DNA from: Saprospiraceae bacterium
Lineage (GTDB): Bacteria > Bacteroidota > Bacteroidia > Chitinophagales > Saprospiraceae
Direction: 5' to 3'
Assembly (NCBI GenBank): GCA_026989035.1
Contig: JALSKB010000179.1
Coordinates: 1 to 44,968 of the forward strand
DNA length: 44,968 nucleotides
The first letter of the stretch is position 1; each line of letters opens with the position of its first letter. A program made the position numbers and the translations under genes. Below, one piece after another: positions 35,870 through 43,942 of the stretch. Under the pieces are notes generated by a model. It did not search any database and was not told where the DNA came from. It saw only the letters and a list, made by a program, of their open reading frames with translations.

Positions 35870-36356
35870 ACAGAGCTTTTAGTTAAGACGATAGAAAAGA
35901 GGGTTTAGTATGCTTTCAAAAGACTTAAAATAATTCAGCCTCCAATGACTAAAACGGCAAAAAGCCAAACCGCTTTCATCAAGCCGGCCACAGCTTGTAA
36001 AAAGTAAAATTACCAAATTTATGAGACTACTTCTCCCAAAAAAAACTAACTTTATCTTGCTCTCTCTTTGGCTGAAATGATCAAGCCCTCTAAGTAGGTT
36101 TGCAGAATTTGGATATGCACCCAAAGTAAAAAGTTTGGAACGCTAACAAATACCAAACCCTTTTCGTCCTAATCATATAAACATCTACATCACTATTTAA
36201 CACGCTTGCTAAAAAACGAAACACCCCCCGGTGCTAAAACTAAAAAGCTTAAAAGGCGTTTCCCGAAAAGCCTAATGTCATACATTAAAAAGAGTAGGGG
36301 GCGGTATCCGAAAAGCCAGACAGAGTAGGAGTTTTAGCAACAAAAATCAGTAAACC
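35870..36356. other. 487-nt divergent intergenic region before the TM2 gene
   Basis: Holds the upstream regions of the PorP/SprF gene (minus) and the TM2 gene (plus). The only structure seen is the candidate RNA at 36233-36338. The first ~300 nt look unremarkable and A/T-rich, with no ORF that resembles protein. Confidence 0.6.
36233..36338 (+). ncRNA. Candidate structured leader RNA upstream of the TM2 gene
   Basis: A 9-bp closing helix (GCTAAAACT 36233-36241, AGTTTTAGC 36330-36338) encloses ~88 nt. The inside contains two related units: GGCGTTTCCCGAAAAGCC and GGCGGTATCCGAAAAGCC share CCGAAAAGCC. Each is followed by an AGAGTAGG word (before 36300 and before 36330), and a small hairpin AATGT/ACATT lies between them. 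It ends 18 nt before the ATG, where a cis-regulatory RNA would act. No known riboswitch class was recognised. Confidence 0.5.
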
Positions 36357-36830
36357 ATGGTAAAAAAACATTATGCCATTCTTTTTGCCTTATCATTCCT
36401 TTTCGCTTCTCCGGCTTTCGCCGTTACCGGCAACTCAGCGTCACAGCAACACGCTTGGCAGAAAGTCGTGAAAAAAACTTATGGGGCCAGTTCCGTAGAA
36501 GACTTTCTGAACCTGACGCCACAAAGCATTGAAAAACGCAGTGGAGAAAAATTGGACAAACAAGCCGTCAAACAACTGAAAAAAGACCGGAAAAAAGTAA
36601 AAAAAGCAAGAGCCGGCAACCAAAAGAAGAGCCAAATTGCAGCCCTGCTGCTCTGCTTTTTTGTGGGGGTTCTGGGAATACACCGCTTCTATCTGGGTTA
36701 CACAGTCATTGGTATCATACAGCTTTTGACCTTGGGGGGACTTGGCATTTGGGCGCTTATCGATTTCATACGGATCATTACCGGCGACTTAAAGCCTGCC
36801 GACGGCAGCAATTATGACCCCTCTTTCTAA
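36357..36830 (+). CDS. TM2-domain membrane protein
   Basis: 157 residues. A signal peptide (SFLFASPAFA) is followed by a charged stretch with SASQQHAWQKVVKKTYG and a lysine-rich linker (~75-97). The C-terminal TM2 domain has two helices joined by a short turn: LLCFFVGVLGIHRFYLGYT and IGIIQLLTLGGLGIWALIDF, with the typical G-x-HRFY-LG and W-x-x-IDF residues. Function of bacterial TM2 proteins is largely unknown. The long leader with a candidate structured RNA suggests mRNA-level control. Confidence 0.88.
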   Translation: MVKKHYAILFALSFLFASPAFAVTGNSASQQHAWQKVVKKTYGASSVEDFLNLTPQSIEKRSGEKLDKQAVKQLKKDRKKVKKARAGNQKKSQIAALLLCFFVGVLGIHRFYLGYTVIGIIQLLTLGGLGIWALIDFIRIITGDLKPADGSNYDPSF

Positions 36831-36840
36831 TTTCCCACAC

Positions 36841-36909
36841 TCAAACCAAAACGGTTTGAAGCAACAAGCCTAAAGTTGAGAAGTCGGGATAGCAGCTGCT
36901 ATCCCGACT
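36841..36909. terminator. Two hairpins after the TM2 gene
   Basis: TCAAACC/GGTTTGA (36841-36857) resembles hairpin 1 of the 105-bp element. It is followed by a perfect 28-bp palindrome at 36882-36909 (arms AGTCGGGATAGCAG and CTGCTATCCCGACT, no loop). Probably a transcript end; no T-run longer than three follows. The rest of the gap to 37113 shows nothing else. Confidence 0.5.
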
Positions 36910-37113
36910 CTGTTTGCATTGGAATGTGAAACCGTCTTCTATGCTGTTTGTCAGCTCCACCACGCTATTTTAGGTTCTTCCATTTGTTCTTATACTTAAC
37001 GCCTGCTATAAATCACTTAGCCCATTGACATTGCTCATTGCCGCGCTGTCGAAAAAAGAAGTCCTTTTTCTTCAATCCGGCAAAACCGGAACACACAAAA
37101 TAAGAGCGCGTTT

Positions 37114-39048
37114 ATGGGCAGTCAAAAAGTTTCTCTGGTTACCGACGTGACCACCAGACAGCAATGCATGGAGTATTTGCTCAAAGATTTGCGTGCCCTG
37201 GAGCTGATGATGGAGCAAGATCTTTTTGACCGCGGCACTCGCCGCATGGGCGCCGAGCAGGAATTCTGCTTTGTAGATGAGCATTGGCGGCCGGCACCGG
37301 TGCTGATGAAGGTCTTGGAACAAATAGATGATCCCCATTTCACTACCGAGTTGGCGGTTTTCAACATGGAGGTCAATTTGGATCCTCAAGAGCTTAAAGG
37401 GAGCTGCCTCAGCGAATTAGAGCAACAACTGCAAACGTATTTGGCGAAAGCCGATGCCATCTCCTCCAAGAAAAAAGCGCATCCTATCTTAGTGGGCATC
37501 CTGCCCTCCATCAGACGCTCTGACATTGGCCTGCAAAACCTCACCCCTTTGGAGCGTTATGCAGCTTTAATGGATGTGCTACGTCAAATACGAGGAAGTC
37601 ATTTCGAGTTTTGGATTGAAGGCACCGATCAGCTCATCACCAAAGCCGAAAGCTCCATGTTTGAAAGTTGTAACACCAGTTTTCAACTGCACTTTCAAGT
37701 CTGGCCCGAGGAATTTGCCGAGGCCTACAATTGGTCTCAGTTGGTTACGGGCCCTCTCTTGGCTGCAGCTACCAACTCGCCCATGCTTTTGGGAAAGCGC
37801 CTGTGGCGCGAAACGCGCATAGCGCTATTCCAGCAGGCTGTGGATACCCGCAACACGGCAGAGCTTTCCCGCCAACGCAGCCAACGGGTCTCGTTTGGCA
37901 ACCGGTGGGTGCGCCGATCGGTCCTGGAGCTCTATCGCGAAGAAGTGAGCATGCACAAACTGTTGCTGCGGCCCAAAAAAATGGAAGACGCCTTAAAAAC
38001 TTTAGAGAAAGGGCGCATCCCGCCGCTGTATTCCCTCAGCATACACAGCGGCACCATCTACCGCTGGAACAGAGCCTGCTATGGCATCAGCGAAAACGGA
38101 AAACCGCACCTGCGTATAGAAAACCGCGTCTTGCCGGCCGGCCCCTCTACCCTTGATGAGGTGGCCAATGCCGCCTTCTGGCTGGGCCTTATGCTCAACA
38201 GACCACCCGAATACGAACGCCTGTGGGAACGCCTCGATTTCGATCTCGCCAAAGGCAATTTCCTGCGGGCAGCTCGCCAAGGCCTGGGCGTGTATTTCTC
38301 CTGGCCGGGTTTGAGTAAAAAAATCGCCGCCCCCGAACTCATCCTCAAAGAGCTGCTGCCCATTGCCCGCGAAGGCCTCAACCAAGCCGGCATAAATCGA
38401 GAAGAGGTAGAACACTACCTCGGCATCCTGGAAGCCCGGGTCAAATCGGGCCGAACCGGCTCGCAGTGGATTCTGGATTCCTTCAACAGCTTAAAAAAAC
38501 AAAGCAGCCCCGAAGAAGCCATCGTAGCCACCACCGCCGCCCTGTGGAAGCGCCAGCAAACGGCAAAACCCGTTCACGAATGGGAAACGGCCAAGCTCAC
38601 CGAAGCCGGCAATTGGATGAATCGCTTCGGGTGCATACAACAAATCATGAGTACAGACCTGCTCACCGTCAATGAGCACGACCTCATCGATTTTCTGGCT
38701 CATTTAATGACCTGGCGCAACATCCGCCACCTGCCGGTAGAAAACGAGGCCGGTGAACTGGTGGGTCTGATCACCTCCAAACAACTGGTCGAACACTACA
38801 GCCAAAACTGCAACCGCCCGAACATCCGCTCAGCCAAAGACATCATGATTCGAAAATTTATTGCCGTAAATCCCGAAACGCCGACCGCCGAAGCTGTTGC
38901 CCTGATGCGGCAACACCACATCAGTTGCCTGCCCGTTATCCGTGAAAAAAAACTGCTCGGCATCGTTACCGAATCGGACTTCGTCAACATGGCAGCTCAA
39001 GTACTCCAAGAAGTATCCGACAAAAACTACCGAGAATCATCCGAGTAA
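37114..39048 (+). CDS. Glutamate-cysteine-ligase-family (GCS2) enzyme fused to a CBS pair
   Basis: 644 residues. Residues ~30-400 are a GCS2-type carboxylate-amine ligase: RRMGAEQEFCFVDE supplies the metal-binding glutamates, FNMEVNLDPQ, FWIEGTDQLI, and a C-terminal HLRIENRVLPAGP. The last ~140 residues are two CBS motifs (IMSTDLLTVNEHDLIDFLAH and IMIRKFIAVNPETPTAEAVA), which in other proteins bind adenine nucleotides. By family it may join glutamate to an amine or thiol (gamma-glutamyl compound) under adenylate control; the substrate is unknown. The gene stands before an O-methyltransferase 35 nt away. Confidence 0.85.
   Translation: MGSQKVSLVTDVTTRQQCMEYLLKDLRALELMMEQDLFDRGTRRMGAEQEFCFVDEHWRPAPVLMKVLEQIDDPHFTTELAVFNMEVNLDPQELKGSCLSELEQQLQTYLAKADAISSKKKAHPILVGILPSIRRSDIGLQNLTPLERYAALMDVLRQIRGSHFEFWIEGTDQLITKAESSMFESCNTSFQLHFQVWPEEFAEAYNWSQLVTGPLLAAATNSPMLLGKRLWRETRIALFQQAVDTRNTAELSRQRSQRVSFGNRWVRRSVLELYREEVSMHKLLLRPKKMEDALKTLEKGRIPPLYSLSIHSGTIYRWNRACYGISENGKPHLRIENRVLPAGPSTLDEVANAAFWLGLMLNRPPEYERLWERLDFDLAKGNFLRAARQGLGVYFSWPGLSKKIAAPELILKELLPIAREGLNQAGINREEVEHYLGILEARVKSGRTGSQWILDSFNSLKKQSSPEEAIVATTAALWKRQQTAKPVHEWETAKLTEAGNWMNRFGCIQQIMSTDLLTVNEHDLIDFLAHLMTWRNIRHLPVENEAGELVGLITSKQLVEHYSQNCNRPNIRSAKDIMIRKFIAVNPETPTAEAVALMRQHHISCLPVIREKKLLGIVTESDFVNMAAQVLQEVSDKNYRESSE
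37440..37452 (+). repeat. Iterated 13-mer, copy 9
   Basis: Exact and sense in the GCS2-CBS gene, encoding YLAKAD. Confidence 0.8.
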
Positions 39049-39083
39049 TCAAAATCCAGTATCTTCGCACAAACACAAGGCCT

Positions 39084-39728
39084 ATGCATTTCCCTGCACC
39101 GGAGATTCTGGATTACTGCGAGCAGCACAGCACGCCACTGAACGAAATTTTGCAGCAACTGGAGCGAGAAACTCACCTGAAAACCCTGGCACCTCAAATG
39201 CTCACCGGCCCCGTGCAAGGCGCTTTTTTACGCCTGCTCAGCAAATTGCTGCAGCCCAAGCTCATCGTGGAAATAGGTACTTTCACCGGATATTCCGCCC
39301 TCTGCCTAGCCGAAGGCCTGCAGCCGGAAGGCCAATTGCACACCATCGAAATCGATGAAGAATTGCTCCGCTTTGGCGAAAAGTATTTTCCTCTGGCCGG
39401 CATGCAAAACCGCATCAAACAACACCTGGGCGATGCCCGCGAACTGCTCCCGCTTTTGCCCGATGGCTTCGATTTGGTCTTCATCGATGCCGACAAACCC
39501 TCCTACCCGATCTACTACGAGATCTGCCTAAAAAAAATGAAACCCGGGGCTGTACTCCTGGCCGACAACGTGCTCTGGAGTGGAAAAGTGCTCGAGGAGG
39601 AAGAACGCCTCAAAGACGAAGATGCCAGTGCCCTGCACGCCTTTAACCAAATGGTGCAAAAAGACGAAAGAGTCGAAAACTTCCTGCTGCCCCTGCGCGA
39701 CGGCCTGATGATGGTCAAAAAACTGTAA
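39084..39728 (+). CDS. Class I SAM-dependent O-methyltransferase (catechol-type)
   Basis: 214 residues, the size of the family-3 O-methyltransferases. SAM-binding motif I VEIGTFTGYSALCLAEGL (~62-79), acidic end of strand 2 (IEIDEELL) and the metal-binding run DLVFIDADKPSYPIYYE with LLADNVLWSGKV. Divalent-metal-dependent methylation of a catechol-like or other hydroxyl group is likely. The N-terminal ~40 residues form the lid helices. It is 5 nt from the next gene start, so co-transcription is expected. Confidence 0.9.
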   Translation: MHFPAPEILDYCEQHSTPLNEILQQLERETHLKTLAPQMLTGPVQGAFLRLLSKLLQPKLIVEIGTFTGYSALCLAEGLQPEGQLHTIEIDEELLRFGEKYFPLAGMQNRIKQHLGDARELLPLLPDGFDLVFIDADKPSYPIYYEICLKKMKPGAVLLADNVLWSGKVLEEEERLKDEDASALHAFNQMVQKDERVENFLLPLRDGLMMVKKL

Positions 39729-39733
39729 CGCCA

Positions 39734-40666
39734 GTGCCTAACCCTCGGCTCTACTCTCGAAAAGAACTAAATACCAAGCAATGGGACACTGTTGTTGGCA
39801 AAGCTCGCAATGGCCTGCCATATGCGTATAGCTGGTATTTGGACATAGTAACTCAAAAACGGTGGAAAGCACTGATCAGTACCGATGGCTCTGCCCTCAT
39901 GCCCGTTCCTCTGGCACCTCTTCGTTTTAGCTTTCGCCAAATAATAAAACGCGGCACTGCCTGGCATACCTGGGTCTTGCAACCCCTCTTTTGCCAGCAA
40001 TTGGGCTTATTTGCCGAAAGGCCTCTACAAAAAGACGAGACAACGGTCTTCCTCAAAGAGCTTTTTCGAAATTTCCCAAAAATTGCTGTTTACTGCCTCA
40101 ACGAGAACATGTCTCTACCCGAAAAAAAACTGGCCGGCTCTTACAAAATGCGAACCAATTACTTGCTAGATTTAAATCGGGCCTACAAAGAAATACGCGG
40201 AGGGTATTCCGCCTCACATCGCAGAGCACTAAAAAAGTCAAAAGAGGCATGGCAGTATGAAGAGAGCTCGGCTTTTTCAAAAACCTTTTTCCAAAGCCAT
40301 GCTCGATACCTGGGAAAAAAAACGGGCTTAAACCAACGAGCTTACCGACGCTGGGCCACATTGGTGCAAACTGTCACCCATAAAAAACAAGGCTTTTTTG
40401 TGCGCGTAAAAAATCACAAAAAAACATTGTGTGCCGAAGCTTTTATCTTACAGAGCCACAACCGCCTCATTTACCAGGGAGGATATGTACTACCCGAAGC
40501 ACAAGCACGGATGCCCATGCATGCCTTATTCGACGGATTGATTCAACGCCATGCAGGACAAAAGCTGTTACTGGATTTCGAAGGTTCTGATTTACCCGGT
40601 GTAGCAGAATTCTTTCGCAGATTTGGGGCCCAAAAAAGGTCGTATGGCTGTCTTTGGAGAGGGTAA
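39734..40666 (+). CDS. FemAB/GNAT-like acyltransferase
   Basis: 310 residues from the GTG at 39734, 5 nt after the O-methyltransferase stop. The C-terminal half has a GNAT-like core as in the FemAB group: GFFVRVKNHKKTLCAEAFIL, then RLIYQGGYVLPEAQARMPMH and LLLDFEGSDLPGVAEFFRRFG. The N-terminal half (YAYSWYLDIVTQKRWKALIS) resembles the first GNAT-like lobe. The substrate is unknown; FemAB relatives attach amino acids to peptidoglycan or acyl groups elsewhere. It converges with the Omp85 gene (stop to stop, 8 nt). Confidence 0.7.
   Translation: MPNPRLYSRKELNTKQWDTVVGKARNGLPYAYSWYLDIVTQKRWKALISTDGSALMPVPLAPLRFSFRQIIKRGTAWHTWVLQPLFCQQLGLFAERPLQKDETTVFLKELFRNFPKIAVYCLNENMSLPEKKLAGSYKMRTNYLLDLNRAYKEIRGGYSASHRRALKKSKEAWQYEESSAFSKTFFQSHARYLGKKTGLNQRAYRRWATLVQTVTHKKQGFFVRVKNHKKTLCAEAFILQSHNRLIYQGGYVLPEAQARMPMHALFDGLIQRHAGQKLLLDFEGSDLPGVAEFFRRFGAQKRSYGCLWRG
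39930..39941 (-). repeat. Iterated 13-mer, copy 10 (one mismatch)
   Basis: GCTTTCGCCAAA preceded by A instead of G, antisense in the FemAB-like gene, which reads it as SFRQI. Confidence 0.65.
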
Positions 40667-40674
40667 TCCCCCAC

Positions 40675-42489
40675 TTAAAACCTCCCGACATACCCCAGAT
40701 GGATCTTGGGACTTCTCCAGTCGGGTTGCTGGCCTTGCCGGGCACCAAAAGCCAGGTTAACAGCTAATTGACCGGCAGGCGTGGCAAAGGTGAGACCAGC
40801 ACCTATACCCAAAGGGTGCTCCGTAAAATAAGCCGCCACGCTGTTCTCCTCTAACCAGCCGTAGTCGACAAACAGATAAAAACGGGAATCCGGACCGGTA
40901 ATCCACCGATACTCGGCCGTCCAAATCAAATAAGAAGAAGCAAGCAAAGAACGTTCGTCAAAACCTCGCAAGCTGTAGTACCCGCCCAATTGAAAAAGCT
41001 CATTTTGATATAACGCTGTTTTCGAATAAAAATGACCGGCTTTGAGACTCAAGCCCAAACTGCTGCTTTGGAAAAGGGGCAGATAGAAACCGACATCCAG
41101 CCGAATCCGGGCCTGAGCAACCTGAGTCGGAATGCTATCGTACAAAGACGCAAAATCAAACTCGGGCTCTTCAGCATCGGTCAAACCGGCAATAAGCGGA
41201 TTAACAGGAGTTCTCTTTCGAGAAAAAGAAAAGTCGGTTTTCAAACGCCAACCTCTTCGCGGATTAAAAGGCATGTCCAATTTTCCCAGCTGCATTTCTA
41301 TACCTAAACCCCTTCGCTCTACATCCAGCCTTGAGGGCAATTGGTGGGTTTGCTTTATTTGGGAAGTATCTGTTGTGATAATAGTGGAAGAACTGCCCTG
41401 CCAATACATACTGACAAACTGTGTGGCCCGCAAAGGATAGCTAAGACCAATTCTCCAGAGCAAGTCACTAAAAGATGTGTCTTGTTTAAATTGCTCAAAA
41501 CGGGCGTTCCCTCCCAAAGGCAAAGGGCCGATAAAGGGATACCACAATTTGACTGAAAGTTTTTTGGTGCCGGAAGGGAGCTGTTCGTATTGAGCCTGAA
41601 AGCGCTCTCCTTGCCGGAAAGCATTAAAAAAATCTGCTCTCAACTGACCCGTAAAAGAAAAACGAGGAGCCCCCGGATTGGAGCCGGCATTGAGGCCAAA
41701 AATAAAATCAAAACTGCTGGCCTTGCGCTTTTTGAGCTGAAGAATGGGTGTAGCCACATCTGCTGAAAAAAGCCATTGAGGAGGTGCTGCCACTTGGAGA
41801 TAAGGCAAAGCTTGAAGTGTTTGCAACAATTCATCTACTTCTTTTTGTCGATAAACTTTGCCTTCCGGCAAATGGAGTAACCTGCCGAGCATGTCAGGAG
41901 AAATTCCGGCATCACCCCGTATATCCGGTTTGCCGTAACGAATGAGAGGGCCGCTTTCAAAAACCAGTGTAGCCCGGCTTTGCCCGTCCGGTTCAAAGCT
42001 CAGACTATCCAGGCGAATGCTGGCCAAAGGATAGCCTTGTTCGGCAGCCTGGCGCAAAATTCGCCTTTGAAATGTTTTGATTTCCTCATAGGAAAGAGGC
42101 TTGTGGCTCACTTTTTTTTGGCGAAAGCCCGATTTTGAAAGCAGTTGATCGCTGAGCCCGGCCGTTCTAAGCTGCACCCAACGAAAACGCGGCCCGACGA
42201 ACAAACTCGCCCTGCAAAGGCTGTCTTCACAGTCAAAGCTAAGCAGGCGTGCAGCCAAATACCCTGCAGCCAACAAACTATCCAAGCAAGACGCCACTGC
42301 TCGCCTTGCTTCTTCCAAACTGCGATAATGCTCAGAAAAAACCTTTCGACAAATGCCGGTATCTCCCTGGATGTACTCCCATTGAAAGCTCACCGCCTGT
42401 TCTGGCTCCTGAGCCTGAAGGGCATAAATGGGCAACAATAACAAAAGCCGAAATAAAAATGACCGGAAGTATGGTCTGACAGCCCTCAT
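40675..42489 (-). CDS. Omp85/BamA-TamA-family outer-membrane protein
   Basis: 604 residues from the ATG at 42487-42489 (MRAVRPYFRSFLFRLL, signal ending YALQAQ); an earlier ATG at 42529 would add 14 residues. Residues ~80-260 contain POTRA-like alpha/beta units (KVYRQKEVDELLQTLQALP). The C-terminal ~350 residues form a 16-strand-type barrel with MPFNPRRGWRLKTDFSFSR and the late GYYSLRGFDE (an RGF/Y-type insertion motif), ending GYVGRF. It is likely an outer-membrane insertase or translocation pore; shorter and probably distinct from the housekeeping BamA. Confidence 0.88.
   Translation of the reverse strand: MRAVRPYFRSFLFRLLLLLPIYALQAQEPEQAVSFQWEYIQGDTGICRKVFSEHYRSLEEARRAVASCLDSLLAAGYLAARLLSFDCEDSLCRASLFVGPRFRWVQLRTAGLSDQLLSKSGFRQKKVSHKPLSYEEIKTFQRRILRQAAEQGYPLASIRLDSLSFEPDGQSRATLVFESGPLIRYGKPDIRGDAGISPDMLGRLLHLPEGKVYRQKEVDELLQTLQALPYLQVAAPPQWLFSADVATPILQLKKRKASSFDFIFGLNAGSNPGAPRFSFTGQLRADFFNAFRQGERFQAQYEQLPSGTKKLSVKLWYPFIGPLPLGGNARFEQFKQDTSFSDLLWRIGLSYPLRATQFVSMYWQGSSSTIITTDTSQIKQTHQLPSRLDVERRGLGIEMQLGKLDMPFNPRRGWRLKTDFSFSRKRTPVNPLIAGLTDAEEPEFDFASLYDSIPTQVAQARIRLDVGFYLPLFQSSSLGLSLKAGHFYSKTALYQNELFQLGGYYSLRGFDERSLLASSYLIWTAEYRWITGPDSRFYLFVDYGWLEENSVAAYFTEHPLGIGAGLTFATPAGQLAVNLAFGARQGQQPDWRSPKIHLGYVGRF
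42117..42129 (+). repeat. Iterated 13-mer, copy 11
   Basis: Exact, antisense in the Omp85 gene, which reads it as GFRQK. Confidence 0.8.
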
Positions 42490-42820
42490 GAAGCTGTAAC
42501 GGAAGTGTAGTCCTCTTATTTTGACTGCCATGCAAACCTAAAACAGCTGAAATATACCTAAGAATCCAAGTTGTTTGGGGCTATTTGTGGCCCCCTCATC
42601 AACACAAAATACAGCCAGTTTGGCCTGCTTACTGCATTGGCAAGCTCAAACCATGTGCGATAAATGCGTTCAAAACTCGTAAAACATACCCGAAGATAAA
42701 TAAATTGACGCCCACATCGAGCTAAATCTTCCGATATTTGATTTGCCTAATGAGGGGAGACACCAAGATTTTGCATATTTCATCCTTTCAAGTCCTCCGG
42801 CTTGAGCAACACACATTGCA
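42490..42820. other. 331-nt divergent intergenic region
   Basis: Between the Omp85 gene and the outer-membrane/HMA pair. It must carry promoters in both directions. I see no clear TAnnTTTG with a well-spaced TTG, no repeat copy and no convincing ORF. Confidence 0.5.
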
Positions 42821-43585
42821 ATGGACAAATTTGCATTTTTCACGCTGCTTCTTTTACTCCCTTGGACAGTACTCCTTTCCCAAGGCCCCCCGATTTTTAC
42901 AGACACCCCCATTATGTTGGGGTTGGAAGGCGGGGGTATGCGCACCTTTGGGAAATACGTAAAAAAAGAAAATACAAAAATTTACATTCAACCTATTGCC
43001 CTACCTTTTAATCTGCGCGCAAACTGGCAAATAGGTACCATCCTGCCTTTAACAGGCAAATGGCCGGGAAATGCACAAGGACAGTTTGGGCTGGGCGATG
43101 TAAAAATCTTCACCAAATATCAACTGCACAGCTGGAATGGAAAAGGCAAAACTTTTCGAACCTTAATCAAACTCACTCAGTCCTTCCCTTCCGGAGCTCC
43201 TCCCCTGGGGTCGGGGAACTGGACCACTTCCCTCGGCTTAGTCTCCGGCTTGATAAACCTAAAATATGGCCTGTATGCCAACCTCAACTATCAACGCTCT
43301 TCAGGTCCCAATCCGGACAAATTGACTTATAATCTAGCTCTAGCCTATCCGTTATTACCTCAACAATACCCACCTAAACAATTGAATGTGTATCTCGAAT
43401 TTAACGGAAGTTATGTGTCGAGGCTTCAGCAAAATATCTACTTCCTTTCACCCGGCTTCCAGTGGATTCAAGGGCGCAAATTCCTGATAGAAACGGGCTT
43501 ACAAATTCCTCTTCGTGAAGATGTGGAAGAAAATGCACATACCCGCTTTGCTTTTCTTCTCGGCCTCAGAGCACTGCTTTTTTAA
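42821..43585 (+). CDS. Outer-membrane protein, MetA-pathway/transporter-like
   Basis: 254 residues. The signal ends near VLLSQG and is followed by PPIFTDTPIMLGLEGGGMRTF. The rest alternates strand-like segments with patterns such as FGLGDVKIFTKYQL and LIKLTQSFPSGAPPLGSGNW, and ends with a barrel strand (RFAFLLGLRALLF). This fits the Phenol_MetA_deg-type outer-membrane proteins often found near metal or aromatic-compound genes. Its stop is 12 nt before the HMA gene, so the two are probably one unit for an envelope metal function. Moderate confidence in the family. Confidence 0.7.
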   Translation: MDKFAFFTLLLLLPWTVLLSQGPPIFTDTPIMLGLEGGGMRTFGKYVKKENTKIYIQPIALPFNLRANWQIGTILPLTGKWPGNAQGQFGLGDVKIFTKYQLHSWNGKGKTFRTLIKLTQSFPSGAPPLGSGNWTTSLGLVSGLINLKYGLYANLNYQRSSGPNPDKLTYNLALAYPLLPQQYPPKQLNVYLEFNGSYVSRLQQNIYFLSPGFQWIQGRKFLIETGLQIPLREDVEENAHTRFAFLLGLRALLF

Positions 43586-43597
43586 AAAAACTGAACC

Positions 43598-43942
43598 ATG
43601 AAAAAAAATGTCTTTTCCTCTGTTTTTCTTCCCACCCTTTTTCTCTGTCTCTTCTCTTTCTCCTTGCAGGCACAGCAGGAAGCCGAGAACCAACGCATTC
43701 AAATAAAAATAGAAGTCAAAGGTCTGTCCTGCCCTTTCTGTGCCTATGGGCTGGAAAAACGCCTGCGAGAGCTACCGGCTGTCCAAAGTGTCGACATTTT
43801 GCTCAAAGAAGGGGTTGCTATCTTGAAATTCCCTAAAAAACAACAACCCTCCGAACAGGCGTTGCGCACGGCCATAGAGAAAGCGGGCTTTGAATCGGGA
43901 AGATTAATCACTTGCCAAGTAGGAGAGAACTGCGATTTTTAA
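43598..43942 (+). CDS. Periplasmic HMA-domain protein
   Basis: 114 residues. A signal peptide (LFLCLFSFSLQAQ) leads to one heavy-metal-associated domain with CxxC in LSCPFCAYGLEKRL, followed by the beta-alpha-beta pattern up to IEKAGFESGRLI. Unlike cytoplasmic CopZ-type chaperones it is predicted to be exported. A further cysteine pair near the C-terminus (TCQVGENCDF) could help bind metal. Copper or mercury is likely but not shown. A 105-bp element starts directly at the stop codon. Confidence 0.85.
   Translation: MKKNVFSSVFLPTLFLCLFSFSLQAQQEAENQRIQIKIEVKGLSCPFCAYGLEKRLRELPAVQSVDILLKEGVAILKFPKKQQPSEQALRTAIEKAGFESGRLITCQVGENCDF

Noticed and set aside
39370-39382. Further copies of the iterated 13-mer (39370, 31931, 36414, 23190 regions)
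   Set aside because: They match only 9-11 bases of the word and are close to chance level, so they were not counted.
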